Below the pieces are notes generated by a model. It was not told the DNA's origin, searched no databases, and saw only the letters and a list, made by a program, of their open reading frames with translations. A program made the translations under genes and the position numbers. Shown piece by piece: positions 33,209-42,586 of a stretch of 64,000 nucleotides of DNA. The DNA is from Streptomyces sp. CNH099. Lineage in GTDB: Bacteria > Actinomycetota > Actinomycetes > Streptomycetales > Streptomycetaceae. Location of the stretch: the NCBI GenBank assembly GCA_000514715.1, contig AZWL01000016.1, positions 1-64,000 of the forward strand. The letters are read 5' to 3'. Each line of letters begins with the position of its first letter. The stretch's first letter is position 1.

Positions 33209-36200
33209 TCAGCACGCGCGCCGCGGATGCGACGTGCCCACCGCGAGCTGCGCGCTCGGCCCCAGCAGCACCGCCCACGCCTCCCGGTCCGCCGCCAGCC
33301 AGCCGCGCAGCTGCTCCCCGAACGCCGGCGTCCGGGCCGCGAGGGCCACCAGCCGCCGGTCGAACACCGCGGCGCCCTCCGGCGTACGGGTCAGCAGCAG
33401 CCCGATGCGCTGGACGAGGTCCCGCGTGCACCGCTCCGCCCGCCGGTCCGCCGTGCCGCCGACCGCCGCGAGCAGCGCGTCCAGCACGCCCGGCTCCCGC
33501 TCCCGGTCCAGCAGCACCGCCAGCAGCTCGCGGCGCAGCGCCCCGGAGGTGCGGGTGCCCGGCTCCGCGACGACCGGGGCCAGCGCGCGGCGCACCACCG
33601 GCGACCGCGCGGTCAGCAGCTCCACCGCGAGCGGGTGGAGCACGGCGTGCTCGGACGGCCCGTGCTCCAGCCGCCGGTCGACGAAGTCGGCGACGGGCGC
33701 GGCGCCTTCGGGGTGGCGGTCGACGTACTCGCGGACGAGGTCCGCGGCGCGCCGCGCCGTCTCCGGGGCGGCGGCGGGGGCCCGGGCGAGGGTGTGCAGC
33801 ACGTCGGCGCCGCCGCCGGGCCGGTGGAGGCGGCCCTGGAAGGCGTCGAGCACGGGCCCGGGGTGGGTGGCGAGCGCAGGGGCGAGGTCGGCGGGGGCGA
33901 GGTGCGGGTCGCCGGCGGCGAAGCGGGCCAGGGCGCGGGCCAGATGGGCGTCGCGGCTGCCGGGGTCGCGGAGGAGGACGGCGAGCGCGGGGCCGTGCCG
34001 GGTGTCGTCGCCGGTCCGCGCGAGCAGGGCCTCGGCGGCGCGGCGGAGCAGCGCGCGGTCGGCGGCGCCGCGCGCGTGCCGGGCGGTCTCCGGCGCGTAC
34101 CCGGCGGCGGCCGCCCGCCGCTCCGCACGCGGGTCGTGCGCCCAGCGGTCCACGGCGCGGCAGAGGGCGGCGGGCTCGTCCTCGGCGAGCGCGGTGAGGA
34201 GTTCGCCGGCGCGCGGGTGGGCGGCGGCGACGAGGGCGTCGGCGAGGGCGTCGACGGCGCGGGCACGGTGGGTGTAGAGCAGCGCCTGGGCGGCGTCGGC
34301 GACGGTGGCGCCCCCGTCGGGCAGGTCGCGTACGTCGTCGAACCAGTCGACGAGCAGCGGCTGCGCGGCGGCCGGGTCGGCGGCGAGCAGCCCACCGGCG
34401 GCGGTCAGGTACGCGGACGGGCGGCGGGTGTCGGCGGGCACGAGCACACGCAGCAGGTCGAGCCGGTCGGCGAGCGGGAGGGGCAGCCGGGTGAAGAACG
34501 CCGGGCCGAAGGGGGCGAGCACGTCGGGGAGCCGGGCGCTGCCGCCGAAGCGGGCGGCGTGCCGGGTGACGCAGTCGGCCAGCCGCCGCAGGAGGTGGCG
34601 GTACGGGCGGGCGTCGGGCACCCGCAGCAGGGTCCCGGCCAGCAGGTGGGCGCCCCACCAGCCGCCGTCGGCGGGGGCGTCGGCCCCGTCCGCGCCGGGT
34701 GCGCGCCGCGGCTCCGGGAACGCCGTGCGGCGGGCGGCGGCGCCGTCGACGGCCGCCAGCAGGTCCGTCAGCCGGTGGGCCAGTTCCGTACGCCCGAGCC
34801 GGCGCTCCAGCAGGAGCAGCGCCTCGACGCACGCGCCGATCCGGTGCGGCGGCACGGGCAGCGCGCGGCGCCCGGCGCCGCCGTCCGCGGCGGACGGCAG
34901 GTCGACCGGGCGCCAGCGCTCGGACGTCCGGTGGACGAGCACGGCGAGGGCGGCGTCGACGTCGAGGTGCGCGCCCTGCAGCCAGTCGGCGAACTCCTCG
35001 TGCGCGAAGCGGTAGCCGGCGCCGGCGGGCACGAGCAGCCCTTCGGCGAGCACCGCGGAGGCCCACCCGGTGAGGCCCGCGACGTGGTCCGGCACCCGCC
35101 AGGGGAACAGCTCCTCGAACGCCGCCCGCTCCAGCTCCCCCTGCCCCGGCCCCAGACACCGCCGCGCCGCCTCGTGCGCCCGCCCCGCCACGTGCGCGGC
35201 GAGCCGCCCGACGGCGGCCCCGCGGGGGCCGCCGGGGCCGGCCCCGCGGGCGAGCCGGGTGGCGATGCGCAGGCACACGAACGCGAGGTACGCCTCGAAC
35301 ACCTCCCCCCGCCGCGCGCCCGGCGCCGCGGGGTCGATGCTCTGCGCCGCGGGGTCGATGCTCTGCGCCGCCGGGGCGGGGCCGGCGCTCCGGGACCCCG
35401 GCCCCCCGGGCACGCCGGGCGCCGGGGCGTGGTGCGGGGGCGCTACGGAACCGGGGCTCACGCCGGACGACGTCACGTCGTACCGTGCGGACCCCGCCAC
35501 GGCGCCGGACGCGCCCGCGTCCGTGCCCGGCGGCTCCGCCGCCCGGGTCCCGCCGGGCACGGAGGCAAACCCCGGCGAACCCGCCGCACCCGGACCCACG
35601 CCCGACGACTCCGTCTCGTACCCGACGGGCTCCACCCCCGCCCCGGACCAGCCGGGCGCGGAGGCAAACCCCGGCGAACCCGCCGCACCCGGACCCACGC
35701 CCGACGACTCCGTCTCGTACCCGACGGGCTCCGCCCCCGCCCCGCCCGGCGCCCGGGCCGCGGGAACCGGACCCGCGCTCGCCCCCGCCGGCTCCGCCAC
35801 AGCCCGCGGCGGAGCCGCCGCCGCGCCCCGGACTTCGCCCGCTCCCGGCGGCCCGGCTCCGGCCGGTTCCGCCGCGCCGCCGGCCGCCAGCGCCGCGCGG
35901 ACCTCCGCCAGCAGCCGCAGCGTCAGCGGGTGGCGGGCGTCCGCCGGGTGCAGGGCGGCGGCGGGGATGCCGTGGCGAACACGGGCCTGCGCGGCCTCAG
36001 CGGCGGTGAAGTCCTCCAGCGGCACGCACGGCGGCAGCGGGTCCGGCCCGGGCCGGCCGGCGTGCAGCGTCCCCGCCGGGAACAGCGCGCCCGCGCGCTC
36101 CCAGAACTCCGGCCGGCACGCCAGCACCAGCCGCACGCCGTGCCCGCCCAGCCACTCGGCCGTACGCGCCGTCCAGTCCCCCAGCGCCTGCGCCAGCACC

Positions 36201-37366
36201 GGCGGCATCTCCTCCGGGGCGTCGAGCAGGACGAGCAGCGGCCGCCCCGCGCCGTGCGCCCGCGCGGCGACCGCCTCCGGCGTGGCCAGCGCCGGGTCGC
36301 CCGCGCAGCCCGCGGCGCCCGCCGCCGCGGTCACCGCCCGCGCGGCCGCGCGCAGCGCCCGGGCCACGGCGTCCCGTACGCCCGCGTCGGCGACCTTCAG
36401 ATCCGCGCCGCGCAGGCACACCGACGGCGCGGGCGCCGGGCCGGCGGCGCGGCGCGCGGCGAGCCCGGCGAGTTCGGTGGACCGCCCGGTGCCGGGGTCG
36501 CCGACGAGCGCGAGGACGTGTGCGGCGCCGTCGAGGAAACGCCCGTACTCCGCCCGCACCGCCTGCCGTTCGACGGGGGCTCCGCGGAACCCGCCGGCGA
36601 AACCCCCGGCCACCGGGGGACCCCCGCTCCCCGCGACCCCGCACACCCCGGCCCCGGACCCCGCCGCACCGGCCCCGGACCCCGCCGCCCCCAGCTCCAG
36701 CACCCCCGCCAGGTTCAGGTCCCGCCCGTACGCCGCCACCTGCGCCCCGCTCCGGTCCAGCACCGCCGCCAGCGTCCCCGCCGCGTCGTCCGCCGCCCCG
36801 CGCAGCGGCACCGCGTGGGCCACCCCGCCGCGGCCCGCGTGCAGCGCGGTGCCGACCACGCCGACCACCGCGCCCGTCGCCGCGTCCAGCACCGGCGCAC
36901 CGCTCGCGGCGCCGCCCGCGCGCAGCGACTCGTGCGGGGCGTGGGCGAGTTGCCGTACCCCCTGGACGAGGTGGTAGCGGTCGGTCGCGGTGTACGTGGC
37001 CGGGGCCGCGGCCACCACCCGCCCCGGCACCCGCACCGCCGCCGGCAGCGCGACGGCCACCTCCGCGCCGTCCTCGGCCCCGGCCGCGGCGAGCGCGAAC
37101 GGGCGGCCGCCGGCCAGCCCTCCGGCCCGTACGACCGCGAGGTCGGCGGCCGGCAACGGGGTGACGTCCGCGGCCTCGACGAGCCGCGTGCGCGCGTCGC
37201 CGGGGGCGTGCAGCACCAGCCGCGGGAGCCCGTCGACGGCCTCGTGGCTGGTGAGCAGCGTGCCCGCGGCGTCCACGAGGAATCCGGTGCCCCGCGGACG
37301 GCCGGCGAGGTCGCGGATGTGCACGACGGTGCCGGGCGCGCGCGGCGGCGGCGATGAGTGCGGCAT
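33209..37366 (-). CDS. trypsin-like protease / STAND NTPase / helical repeat protein
   Basis: A 1385-aa three-part protein. Residues ~13-200: trypsin-like fold with a plausible triad H41 (LLTSHEAV), D75 (ADLAVVR) and S155 (GAASGAPVLD). Residues ~265-480: P-loop NTPase with Walker A VGDPGTGRST (~287-296), Walker B LLVLLDAPEE (~378-386), a CRPEFW arginine element and HPLTLRLL, a STAND-type GxP-like motif. After a Gly/Ala/Pro linker (~490-690) containing tandem repeats, a winged-helix-like region has YRFAHEEFADWLQG, typical of NACHT/STAND proteins. The last ~500 residues are alpha-helical repeats (HEAT-like). No signal peptide or membrane helix: cytoplasmic. ATG 37366 follows GGGGAGG. Streptomycetes carry a large protein at this place (I recall SCO5710), so it is not a recent insertion. 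Confidence 0.8.
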   Translation of the reverse strand: MPHSSPPPRAPGTVVHIRDLAGRPRGTGFLVDAAGTLLTSHEAVDGLPRLVLHAPGDARTRLVEAADVTPLPAADLAVVRAGGLAGGRPFALAAAGAEDGAEVAVALPAAVRVPGRVVAAAPATYTATDRYHLVQGVRQLAHAPHESLRAGGAASGAPVLDAATGAVVGVVGTALHAGRGGVAHAVPLRGAADDAAGTLAAVLDRSGAQVAAYGRDLNLAGVLELGAAGSGAGAAGSGAGVCGVAGSGGPPVAGGFAGGFRGAPVERQAVRAEYGRFLDGAAHVLALVGDPGTGRSTELAGLAARRAAGPAPAPSVCLRGADLKVADAGVRDAVARALRAAARAVTAAAGAAGCAGDPALATPEAVAARAHGAGRPLLVLLDAPEEMPPVLAQALGDWTARTAEWLGGHGVRLVLACRPEFWERAGALFPAGTLHAGRPGPDPLPPCVPLEDFTAAEAAQARVRHGIPAAALHPADARHPLTLRLLAEVRAALAAGGAAEPAGAGPPGAGEVRGAAAAPPRAVAEPAGASAGPVPAARAPGGAGAEPVGYETESSGVGPGAAGSPGFASAPGWSGAGVEPVGYETESSGVGPGAAGSPGFASVPGGTRAAEPPGTDAGASGAVAGSARYDVTSSGVSPGSVAPPHHAPAPGVPGGPGSRSAGPAPAAQSIDPAAQSIDPAAPGARRGEVFEAYLAFVCLRIATRLARGAGPGGPRGAAVGRLAAHVAGRAHEAARRCLGPGQGELERAAFEELFPWRVPDHVAGLTGWASAVLAEGLLVPAGAGYRFAHEEFADWLQGAHLDVDAALAVLVHRTSERWRPVDLPSAADGGAGRRALPVPPHRIGACVEALLLLERRLGRTELAHRLTDLLAAVDGAAARRTAFPEPRRAPGADGADAPADGGWWGAHLLAGTLLRVPDARPYRHLLRRLADCVTRHAARFGGSARLPDVLAPFGPAFFTRLPLPLADRLDLLRVLVPADTRRPSAYLTAAGGLLAADPAAAQPLLVDWFDDVRDLPDGGATVADAAQALLYTHRARAVDALADALVAAAHPRAGELLTALAEDEPAALCRAVDRWAHDPRAERRAAAAGYAPETARHARGAADRALLRRAAEALLARTGDDTRHGPALAVLLRDPGSRDAHLARALARFAAGDPHLAPADLAPALATHPGPVLDAFQGRLHRPGGGADVLHTLARAPAAAPETARRAADLVREYVDRHPEGAAPVADFVDRRLEHGPSEHAVLHPLAVELLTARSPVVRRALAPVVAEPGTRTSGALRRELLAVLLDREREPGVLDALLAAVGGTADRRAERCTRDLVQRIGLLLTRTPEGAAVFDRRLVALAARTPAFGEQLRGWLAADREAWAVLLGPSAQLAVGTSHPRRAC
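35561..35746 (-). repeat. 99-bp tandem duplication inside the trypsin-STAND gene
   Basis: A segment starting at 35561 recurs at 35660 (period 99 bp, 33 codons), nearly identical over ~86 bp. It encodes two copies of a PVGYETESSGVGPG unit in the disordered linker. Just left of it, at about 35331-35372, a 21-bp unit encoding AAQSIDP is also doubled. Both keep the frame. Confidence 0.9.
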
Positions 37367-37539
37367 CGACCAGCCTCCCCGAGTGGGCCCAGGGCATGGC
37401 TTGCCACCGGCTGATCACGGGAAACGGGAATGGCGCGATGCGCCCCCGGGGACACCCGTTCGGCGGAGTACCGGCTGCGGGCCGCGCCGCGGACGGCCGC
37501 GGCGGATCACCTCCCCCGCACCCGCGTCCTACCCGCGTG

Positions 37540-38442
37540 CTACGCGAACACCGCCAGCGCCTTCGCCCGTCCCCCGGCCGGCTCCACCAGCGCCAGGAAC
37601 CGCCCGTCCGGCCCGAACACCGCGTTCGGCCCCTCCGCCAGCCCCGCCGGCACTGTCACCCGCACCCCGTGCGACAGCAGTCGCGCCTGCTCGGCATCGA
37701 CGTCCCAGCGCGGGAAGGCCGCCGCCGCGGCGGCCCCGATCGGCAGCACCTCCAGCCGCTCCTCCAGCTGCGCCAGCGTCCGCGCGCCGTCCAGCCCGTA
37801 CGGGCCGACGCGGGTGCGGCGCAGCGCGGTGAGGTGGCCGCCGACGCCCAGCTCGACGCCGAGGTCGCGGGCGAGGGCGCGGATGTACGTGCCGGAGGAG
37901 CACACCACCGTCACGTCCAGGTCCGTGACCCGCGTGCCGTCGCCGGCCGTCGTCGTGCGGACGTCGTGCAGCACGAACGTGCTGACGGTCACCGGCCGGG
38001 CCGGCAGTTCCACGTCCTCGCCGTCCAGCACCCGCTTGTACGACCGCTTGCCGGCCACCTTGATCGCGCTGACCGCGGACGGCACCTGCAGGAGGTCGCC
38101 GGTCAGCCCGGCGATGCCGGCGTCGACCGCGCCCGGCGGCAGGTCGCCGGCGTCGGCGGCGGCGGTGACGTCGCCCTCGGCGTCGTCGGTCACCGTCGTC
38201 TGGCCGAGGCGGATCGTGGCCCGGTACTCCTTGTCGGTGAGCGCGAGGTGGCCGAGCAGCCGGGTCGCCTTCTCCACGCCGACGACGAGCACGCCCGTCG
38301 CCATCGGATCCAGCGTCCCGGCGTGGCCGACGCGCCGGGTACGGGCCAGCCGGCGGAGCCGGCCGACGACGTCGTGCGAGGTCAGCCCGGCCGGCTTGTC
38401 GACGAGGACAAGGCCGTCCGGGCCGGTCGACTTCCCGCTCAT
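37540..38442 (-). CDS. truB: tRNA pseudouridine-55 synthase
   Basis: Makes pseudouridine 55 in the T loop of tRNAs. The 300-aa protein has GLVLVDKPAGLTSHDVV, the catalytic aspartate in GHAGTLDPMATGVL, the KxY motif in DKEYRATIRLGQ, VPSAVSAIKVAGKRSYK and GTYIRALARDLG, with a C-terminal PUA-like part. Its ATG overlaps the rbfA stop (ATGA), indicating coupled translation in the rimP-to-truB cluster. Confidence 0.97.
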   Translation of the reverse strand: MSGKSTGPDGLVLVDKPAGLTSHDVVGRLRRLARTRRVGHAGTLDPMATGVLVVGVEKATRLLGHLALTDKEYRATIRLGQTTVTDDAEGDVTAAADAGDLPPGAVDAGIAGLTGDLLQVPSAVSAIKVAGKRSYKRVLDGEDVELPARPVTVSTFVLHDVRTTTAGDGTRVTDLDVTVVCSSGTYIRALARDLGVELGVGGHLTALRRTRVGPYGLDGARTLAQLEERLEVLPIGAAAAAAFPRWDVDAEQARLLSHGVRVTVPAGLAEGPNAVFGPDGRFLALVEPAGGRAKALAVFA

Positions 38443-38945
38443 GCCCGCGCCGGGCCCCCGTCCGCGTCCTCGCCCGGGCCGCCGCTCGCGGCACCGCTCC
38501 CGTCGCCGTCCTCGTCGTCCTCGTCCCGGTCCCGGCGGTACGGGTCGGCCCCGGCCGCGTACTCCGCGCCCGCGGCGGCGGAGCGCACCTGCTCGTCCTG
38601 CTGCCGGGCCCGGGCCAGCACGTCGTCGATGTTCTTGGCGTTCTCGGGCAGCGCGTCCGGCACGAACGCCAGCGTGGGCGTGAACTTCACCCCGGCCGCG
38701 GCGCCGACCGCCGAGCGCAGCACGCCCTTGGCGCTCTCCAGCCCCTTCGCGGCCTGCGCCCGCTCCTCGTCGTCGCCGTACACCGTGTAGAAGACGGTCG
38801 CCTCCCGGAGGTCGCCGGTGACCCGCGTGTCGGTGATGGTCACCCTGGAGCCGAGCCGCGGGTCCTTGACACCCCGCTGCAGCTTCTCGGCGACGACCTC
38901 ACGGATGAGGTCCGCCAAGCGCTTCGCCCGTGCGTTGTCGGCCAC
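38439..38945 (-). CDS. rbfA: 30S ribosome-binding factor A
   Basis: Late 30S maturation factor with a KH-like fold. The 168-aa product shows ARAKRLADLIREVVAEKLQ, DPRLGSRVTITDTRVTGDLREATVFYTV and KGVLRSAVG, the RbfA pattern, followed by a ~45-residue acidic Asp/Glu/Gly tail usual in actinobacteria. GTG 38945 has AAGGAGA upstream. Located 24 bp after ylxP and overlapping truB. Confidence 0.96.
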   Translation of the reverse strand: MADNARAKRLADLIREVVAEKLQRGVKDPRLGSRVTITDTRVTGDLREATVFYTVYGDDEERAQAAKGLESAKGVLRSAVGAAAGVKFTPTLAFVPDALPENAKNIDDVLARARQQDEQVRSAAAGAEYAAGADPYRRDRDEDDEDGDGSGAASGGPGEDADGGPARA

Positions 38946-38969
38946 TGGTCCGTCTCCTTGCCCACTTGT

Positions 38970-39266
38970 CTACTCGTCGTCTTCGTGGTGGATCCGCCGG
39001 CGTACGGCCAGCAGCTCCACCTCCGGCCGGGCGGCGAGCATGCGCTCGCAGCGGTCCAGCACGTCGGTGAGGTGCCCGGCGTCCCCGGAGACCGTCGCCA
39101 GACCGATCACGGTCCGCCGGTACAGGTCCTGGTGTCCGACCTCCGCGGCGGTCACCGCGTACTTGCGGATCAGCTCCGCGACGATCGGACGGACGACGGA
39201 GCGCTTCTCCTTCAGCGACCGTACGTCGCCGAGGAGGAAGTCGCAGGAAAGCGTTCCTACGTACAC
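38970..39266 (-). CDS. DUF503 (YlxP) family protein
   Basis: A ~98-aa ferredoxin-like-fold protein, with VGTLSCDFLLGDVRSLKEKRSVVRPI and TAAEVGHQDLYRRTVIG, diagnostic of DUF503. It sits between infB and rbfA as in most Gram-positives and is thought to assist ribosome work, but no activity is established. The GTG at 39266 is preferred because homologues begin MxVGTL; a GTG at 39281 would add five residues. Confidence 0.9.
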   Translation of the reverse strand: MYVGTLSCDFLLGDVRSLKEKRSVVRPIVAELIRKYAVTAAEVGHQDLYRRTVIGLATVSGDAGHLTDVLDRCERMLAARPEVELLAVRRRIHHEDDE

Positions 39267-39318
39267 GTGTGTCCGGATCACCCGCCGGTACGGGATATAC
39301 GGGATGGTGGGCGGCGAA

Positions 39319-39346
39319 GGGGCGGCCCTTCGTGAAGGGCCGCCCC
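39319..39346 (-). terminator. hairpin between infB and ylxP
   Basis: A perfect 12-bp stem (arms 39319-39330 and 39335-39346) with a CGTG tetraloop (CACG on the transcribed strand), 19 bp after the infB stop. It probably ends part of the infB transcript, so ylxP-rbfA-truB may be expressed at a lower, read-through level or from a promoter at 39282-39318. Confidence 0.65.
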
Positions 39347-39365
39347 CTGCCGACGGTGCTGCGGG

Positions 39366-42300
39366 TCAGCCGCGCGGCTTCTCGCGCATCTCGTATGTCG
39401 CGATGACGTCGTCCACCTTGATGTCGTTGTAGTTTCCGAGGTTGATACCGCCCTCGAACCCTTCGCGGATCTCGGTGACGTCGTCCTTGAAGCGGCGCAG
39501 GCCCTCGATGTTGAGGTTCTCCGCGACCACCTTGCCGTCGCGGACGACCCGCGCCTTGGAGTTGCGCCTGACCTCGCCGGAGCGGATGAGCACACCGGCG
39601 ATGTTGCCCAGCTTGGAGGAGCGGAAGACCTCGCGGATCTCGGCGGTGCCGAGCTCCACCTCCTCGTACTCCGGCTTGAGCATGCCCTTCAGCGCGGCCT
39701 CGATCTCCTCGATGACCTGGTAGATCACCGAGTAGTACCGGACGTCGACGCCCTCGCGCTCGGCCATCTGCGTCGCCCGGCCCTCGGCGCGGACGTTGAA
39801 GCCGATCACGATCGCGTCCGAGCCCGTGGCCAGGTCGATGTCGGTCTCGGTGACCGCACCCACGCCGCGGTGCAGCACGCGCAGGTCCACCTCTTCACCG
39901 ACGTCCAGCTGCATCAGCGAGGACTCCAGCGCCTCGACGGAACCCGCCGCGTCGCCCTTGATGATGAGGTTGAGCTGCTGCACCTCGCCGGCCTTGAGCA
40001 CCTTGTCCAGGTCCTCCAGCGACACCCGGCGGGTGCGCTTGGCGAAGGCGGCGTTGCGCTCGCGCGCGGCGCGCTTCTCGGCGATCTGGCGGGCCGTCCG
40101 GTCCTCCTCGACCACCAGGAAGTTGTCGCCGGCGCCGGGGACACTGGTCAGACCGAGCACCTGGGCGGGGGTCGAGGGGCCGACCTCCTCCAGGGGGTTG
40201 CCCATGTCGTCGAGCATGGCGCGCACGCGGCCGTAGGCGTCGCCGACGACCATCGTGTCGCCGACGCGCAGCGTGCCGCGCTGGACCAGCACGGTCGCCA
40301 GGGCGCCGCGGCCGCGGTCGAGGTGGGCCTCGATCGCGAGGCCCTCGGCGTCCTGCTTCGGGTTCGCGCGCAGGTCCAGGCTGGCGTCCGCGGTGAGGAC
40401 GACGGCCTCCAGCAGGTCCTCGATGTGCAGGCCCTCCCTGGCGGAGATGTCGACGAACATCGTCTCGCCGCCGTACTCCTCGGCCACCAGCCCGTACTCG
40501 GTGAGCTGGCCGCGTACCTTCGCCGGGTCCGCGCCCTCGACGTCGATCTTGTTGACCGCGACGACGATCGGCACCTCGGCCGCCTTGGCGTGGTTCAGCG
40601 CCTCGACCGTCTGCGGCATCACGCCGTCGTTGGCCGCGACCACGAGGATCGCGATGTCGGTCGCCTTCGCACCGCGGGCACGCATGGCGGTGAACGCCTC
40701 GTGACCCGGGGTGTCGATGAAGGTGATCCGGCGCTCGTCGCCGTTGACGTCGGTCGCCACCTGGTACGCGCCGATGTGCTGGGTGATGCCGCCGGCCTCG
40801 CCCTCCAGGACGTTGGTCTTGCGGATCGCGTCCAGCAGGCGCGTCTTGCCGTGGTCGACGTGGCCCATGACGGTGACCACCGGGGGCCGCGGCACGAGCG
40901 CCTCCTCGCCGCCCTCGTCCTCGCCGAACTCGATGTCGAAGGACTCGAGCAGCTCGCGGTCCTCCTCCTCCGGGCTGACGACCTGGACGGTGTAGTTCAT
41001 CTCCTCGCCCAGGAGGTGCAGCGTCTCGTCGGAGACGGACTGCGTCGCGGTGACCATCTCGCCCAGGTTGAACATCACCTGGACCAGCGACGCCGGGTTG
41101 GCGTTGATCTTCTCCGCGAAGTCGGTGAGGGACGCGCCGCGGGAGAGACGGACCGTCTCGCCCTTGCCGCGCGGGAGCATCACGCCGCCGATGGACGGCG
41201 CCTGCATCTGCTCGTACTCCTGGCGGCGCTGCCGCTTCGACTTGCGACCGCGGCGCGCGGGACCGCCCGGACGCCCGAAGGCGCCCTGCGTGCCGCCGCG
41301 GCCACCGGGACCGCCGGGACGGCCGGCGAAGCCGGGACGGCCACCGCCGCCGGGACGGCCGCCGAAGCCGCCGCCACCGCCGCCGCCACCGGGACGACCG
41401 CCGAAGCCGCCGCCACCGCCGGGCCGGCCGCCGCCACCGCCGCCGCCCGGACGACCGCCGGGACCACCGGGACGGCCACCGCCGCCGCCGGGCCGGCCGC
41501 CGGCCGGGGCGCCGGGACGCCCGCCGGGGGCGGGGCGCTGCGGCATCATGCCGGGGTTCGGGCGCGGACCGCCGGGACGCGGGCCGCCGCCCTGGCCGCC
41601 CTGCGGCCGGGGCATGCCGCCCGGCGTGGGCCGGGAGCCGCCCGGCGCCTGCGGACGCGGGCCGCTGCCCTGACCGCCCTGACCGCCCTGACCGCCACCC
41701 TGGCCGCCGCCGGGGCGGGGCGCCTGCGGGCGCGGGGCCTGCGGCCGGGCCATGCCGGTGGAGCCGCTGGACGTGAACGGGTTGTTGCCCGGGCGCGGGC
41801 CGGAGGACCGGCCACCGGGGCGCGGACCGGGCGCGCCGGGGCGCGCACCGCCGGGACGGCCGCCGCCACCGGGCTGGCCGCCACTCTGGCCGCCGCCCTG
41901 GCCACCGCCCTGACCGCCACCCTGGCCGCCACCCTGGCCGCCGCCACGGGCGGGGGCCGGCGGGCGCGGACCCGGCTTCGCGCCGGGCTTCGGGGCGCCG
42001 CGGTCGGCGGCGGGCGGCGCGGTGAACTCCGGCGCCTCGGGCGCCGGGGCCTTCTGCGCCGGCGGGGTCGGGCCCGGAGCCGGGCGCGGCGCCGGGGTCG
42101 GCGCGGGCCGGCCGACCTCGGCGCCGGGGCGCGGCGCGGGCTTGCGCTCCGCGGCCTGCTCGGGCTTGACGGGGGCGGGCTTCGCCGCGGGCGCGCCGGG
42201 CTTGGCGGCGGCCTTCTTCTTCGGCGCGGCGGGCTTGCCGGCGGGCTTGGCCGCAGCCGAGCCGTTGCCGGACTGGAATGCGTCAGTCAGTTTGCGTACG

Positions 42301-42425
42301 ACCGGCGCCTCGATGGTCGAGGACGCCGAGCGGACGAATTCACCAAGTTCTTGGAGCTTGGCCATGACGACCTTGCTCTCGACTCCGAACTCCTTGGCGA
42401 GTTCGTATACCCGGACCTTAGCCAC
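39366..42425 (-). CDS. infB: translation initiation factor IF-2
   Basis: GTPase that delivers initiator tRNA to the 30S subunit. The 1019-aa protein has an IF2_N domain (VRVYELAKEFGVESKVVMAKL), then a very long low-complexity region (~residues 50-410) of Ala/Lys/Pro and then Gly/Arg/Pro repeats (GGRPGGGG-like, encoded at ~41280-41960), a second IF2_N (GVMLPRGKGETVRLSRGASL), and the G domain with GHVDHGKT, DTPGHEAF and NKID, followed by domains II-IV. GTG 42425 is the start. Length and Gly-rich insert are typical of streptomycete IF-2. Confidence 0.97.
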   Translation of the reverse strand: MAKVRVYELAKEFGVESKVVMAKLQELGEFVRSASSTIEAPVVRKLTDAFQSGNGSAAAKPAGKPAAPKKKAAAKPGAPAAKPAPVKPEQAAERKPAPRPGAEVGRPAPTPAPRPAPGPTPPAQKAPAPEAPEFTAPPAADRGAPKPGAKPGPRPPAPARGGGQGGGQGGGQGGGQGGGQSGGQPGGGGRPGGARPGAPGPRPGGRSSGPRPGNNPFTSSGSTGMARPQAPRPQAPRPGGGQGGGQGGQGGQGSGPRPQAPGGSRPTPGGMPRPQGGQGGGPRPGGPRPNPGMMPQRPAPGGRPGAPAGGRPGGGGGRPGGPGGRPGGGGGGGRPGGGGGFGGRPGGGGGGGGFGGRPGGGGRPGFAGRPGGPGGRGGTQGAFGRPGGPARRGRKSKRQRRQEYEQMQAPSIGGVMLPRGKGETVRLSRGASLTDFAEKINANPASLVQVMFNLGEMVTATQSVSDETLHLLGEEMNYTVQVVSPEEEDRELLESFDIEFGEDEGGEEALVPRPPVVTVMGHVDHGKTRLLDAIRKTNVLEGEAGGITQHIGAYQVATDVNGDERRITFIDTPGHEAFTAMRARGAKATDIAILVVAANDGVMPQTVEALNHAKAAEVPIVVAVNKIDVEGADPAKVRGQLTEYGLVAEEYGGETMFVDISAREGLHIEDLLEAVVLTADASLDLRANPKQDAEGLAIEAHLDRGRGALATVLVQRGTLRVGDTMVVGDAYGRVRAMLDDMGNPLEEVGPSTPAQVLGLTSVPGAGDNFLVVEEDRTARQIAEKRAARERNAAFAKRTRRVSLEDLDKVLKAGEVQQLNLIIKGDAAGSVEALESSLMQLDVGEEVDLRVLHRGVGAVTETDIDLATGSDAIVIGFNVRAEGRATQMAEREGVDVRYYSVIYQVIEEIEAALKGMLKPEYEEVELGTAEIREVFRSSKLGNIAGVLIRSGEVRRNSKARVVRDGKVVAENLNIEGLRRFKDDVTEIREGFEGGINLGNYNDIKVDDVIATYEMREKPRG

Positions 42426-42479
42426 TTCGCTCCTTCTGGTCCGGGGGTGTCCGCCGGACCGTCGCTACTTCTGCATGGG

Positions 42480-42512
42480 CGTACTCATCGCGTACTCATC
42501 GAGTGCTCATCG
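42480..42512 (-). repeat. three tandem 11-bp repeats upstream of infB
   Basis: CGTACTCATCG occurs at 42480-42490 and again at 42491-42501, followed by the variant AGTGCTCATCG at 42502-42512. The units lie head to tail, one helical turn each, in the 161-bp ylxR-infB gap, 55 bp upstream of the infB start. Function unknown; a regulator or ribosomal feedback site is conceivable. Confidence 0.8.
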
Positions 42513-42586
42513 CAATCTCGACCCACTTCCGACTCGCGAGGTACCTGGCCGCGCGGGGTTCCGCACGGCGCTCGTCTTCGTGCTGC

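Noticed and set aside
41280..41960. Repeat array in infB
   Set aside because: It encodes the Gly/Arg/Pro-rich IF-2 N-terminal insert found in other streptomycetes, not a separate element.
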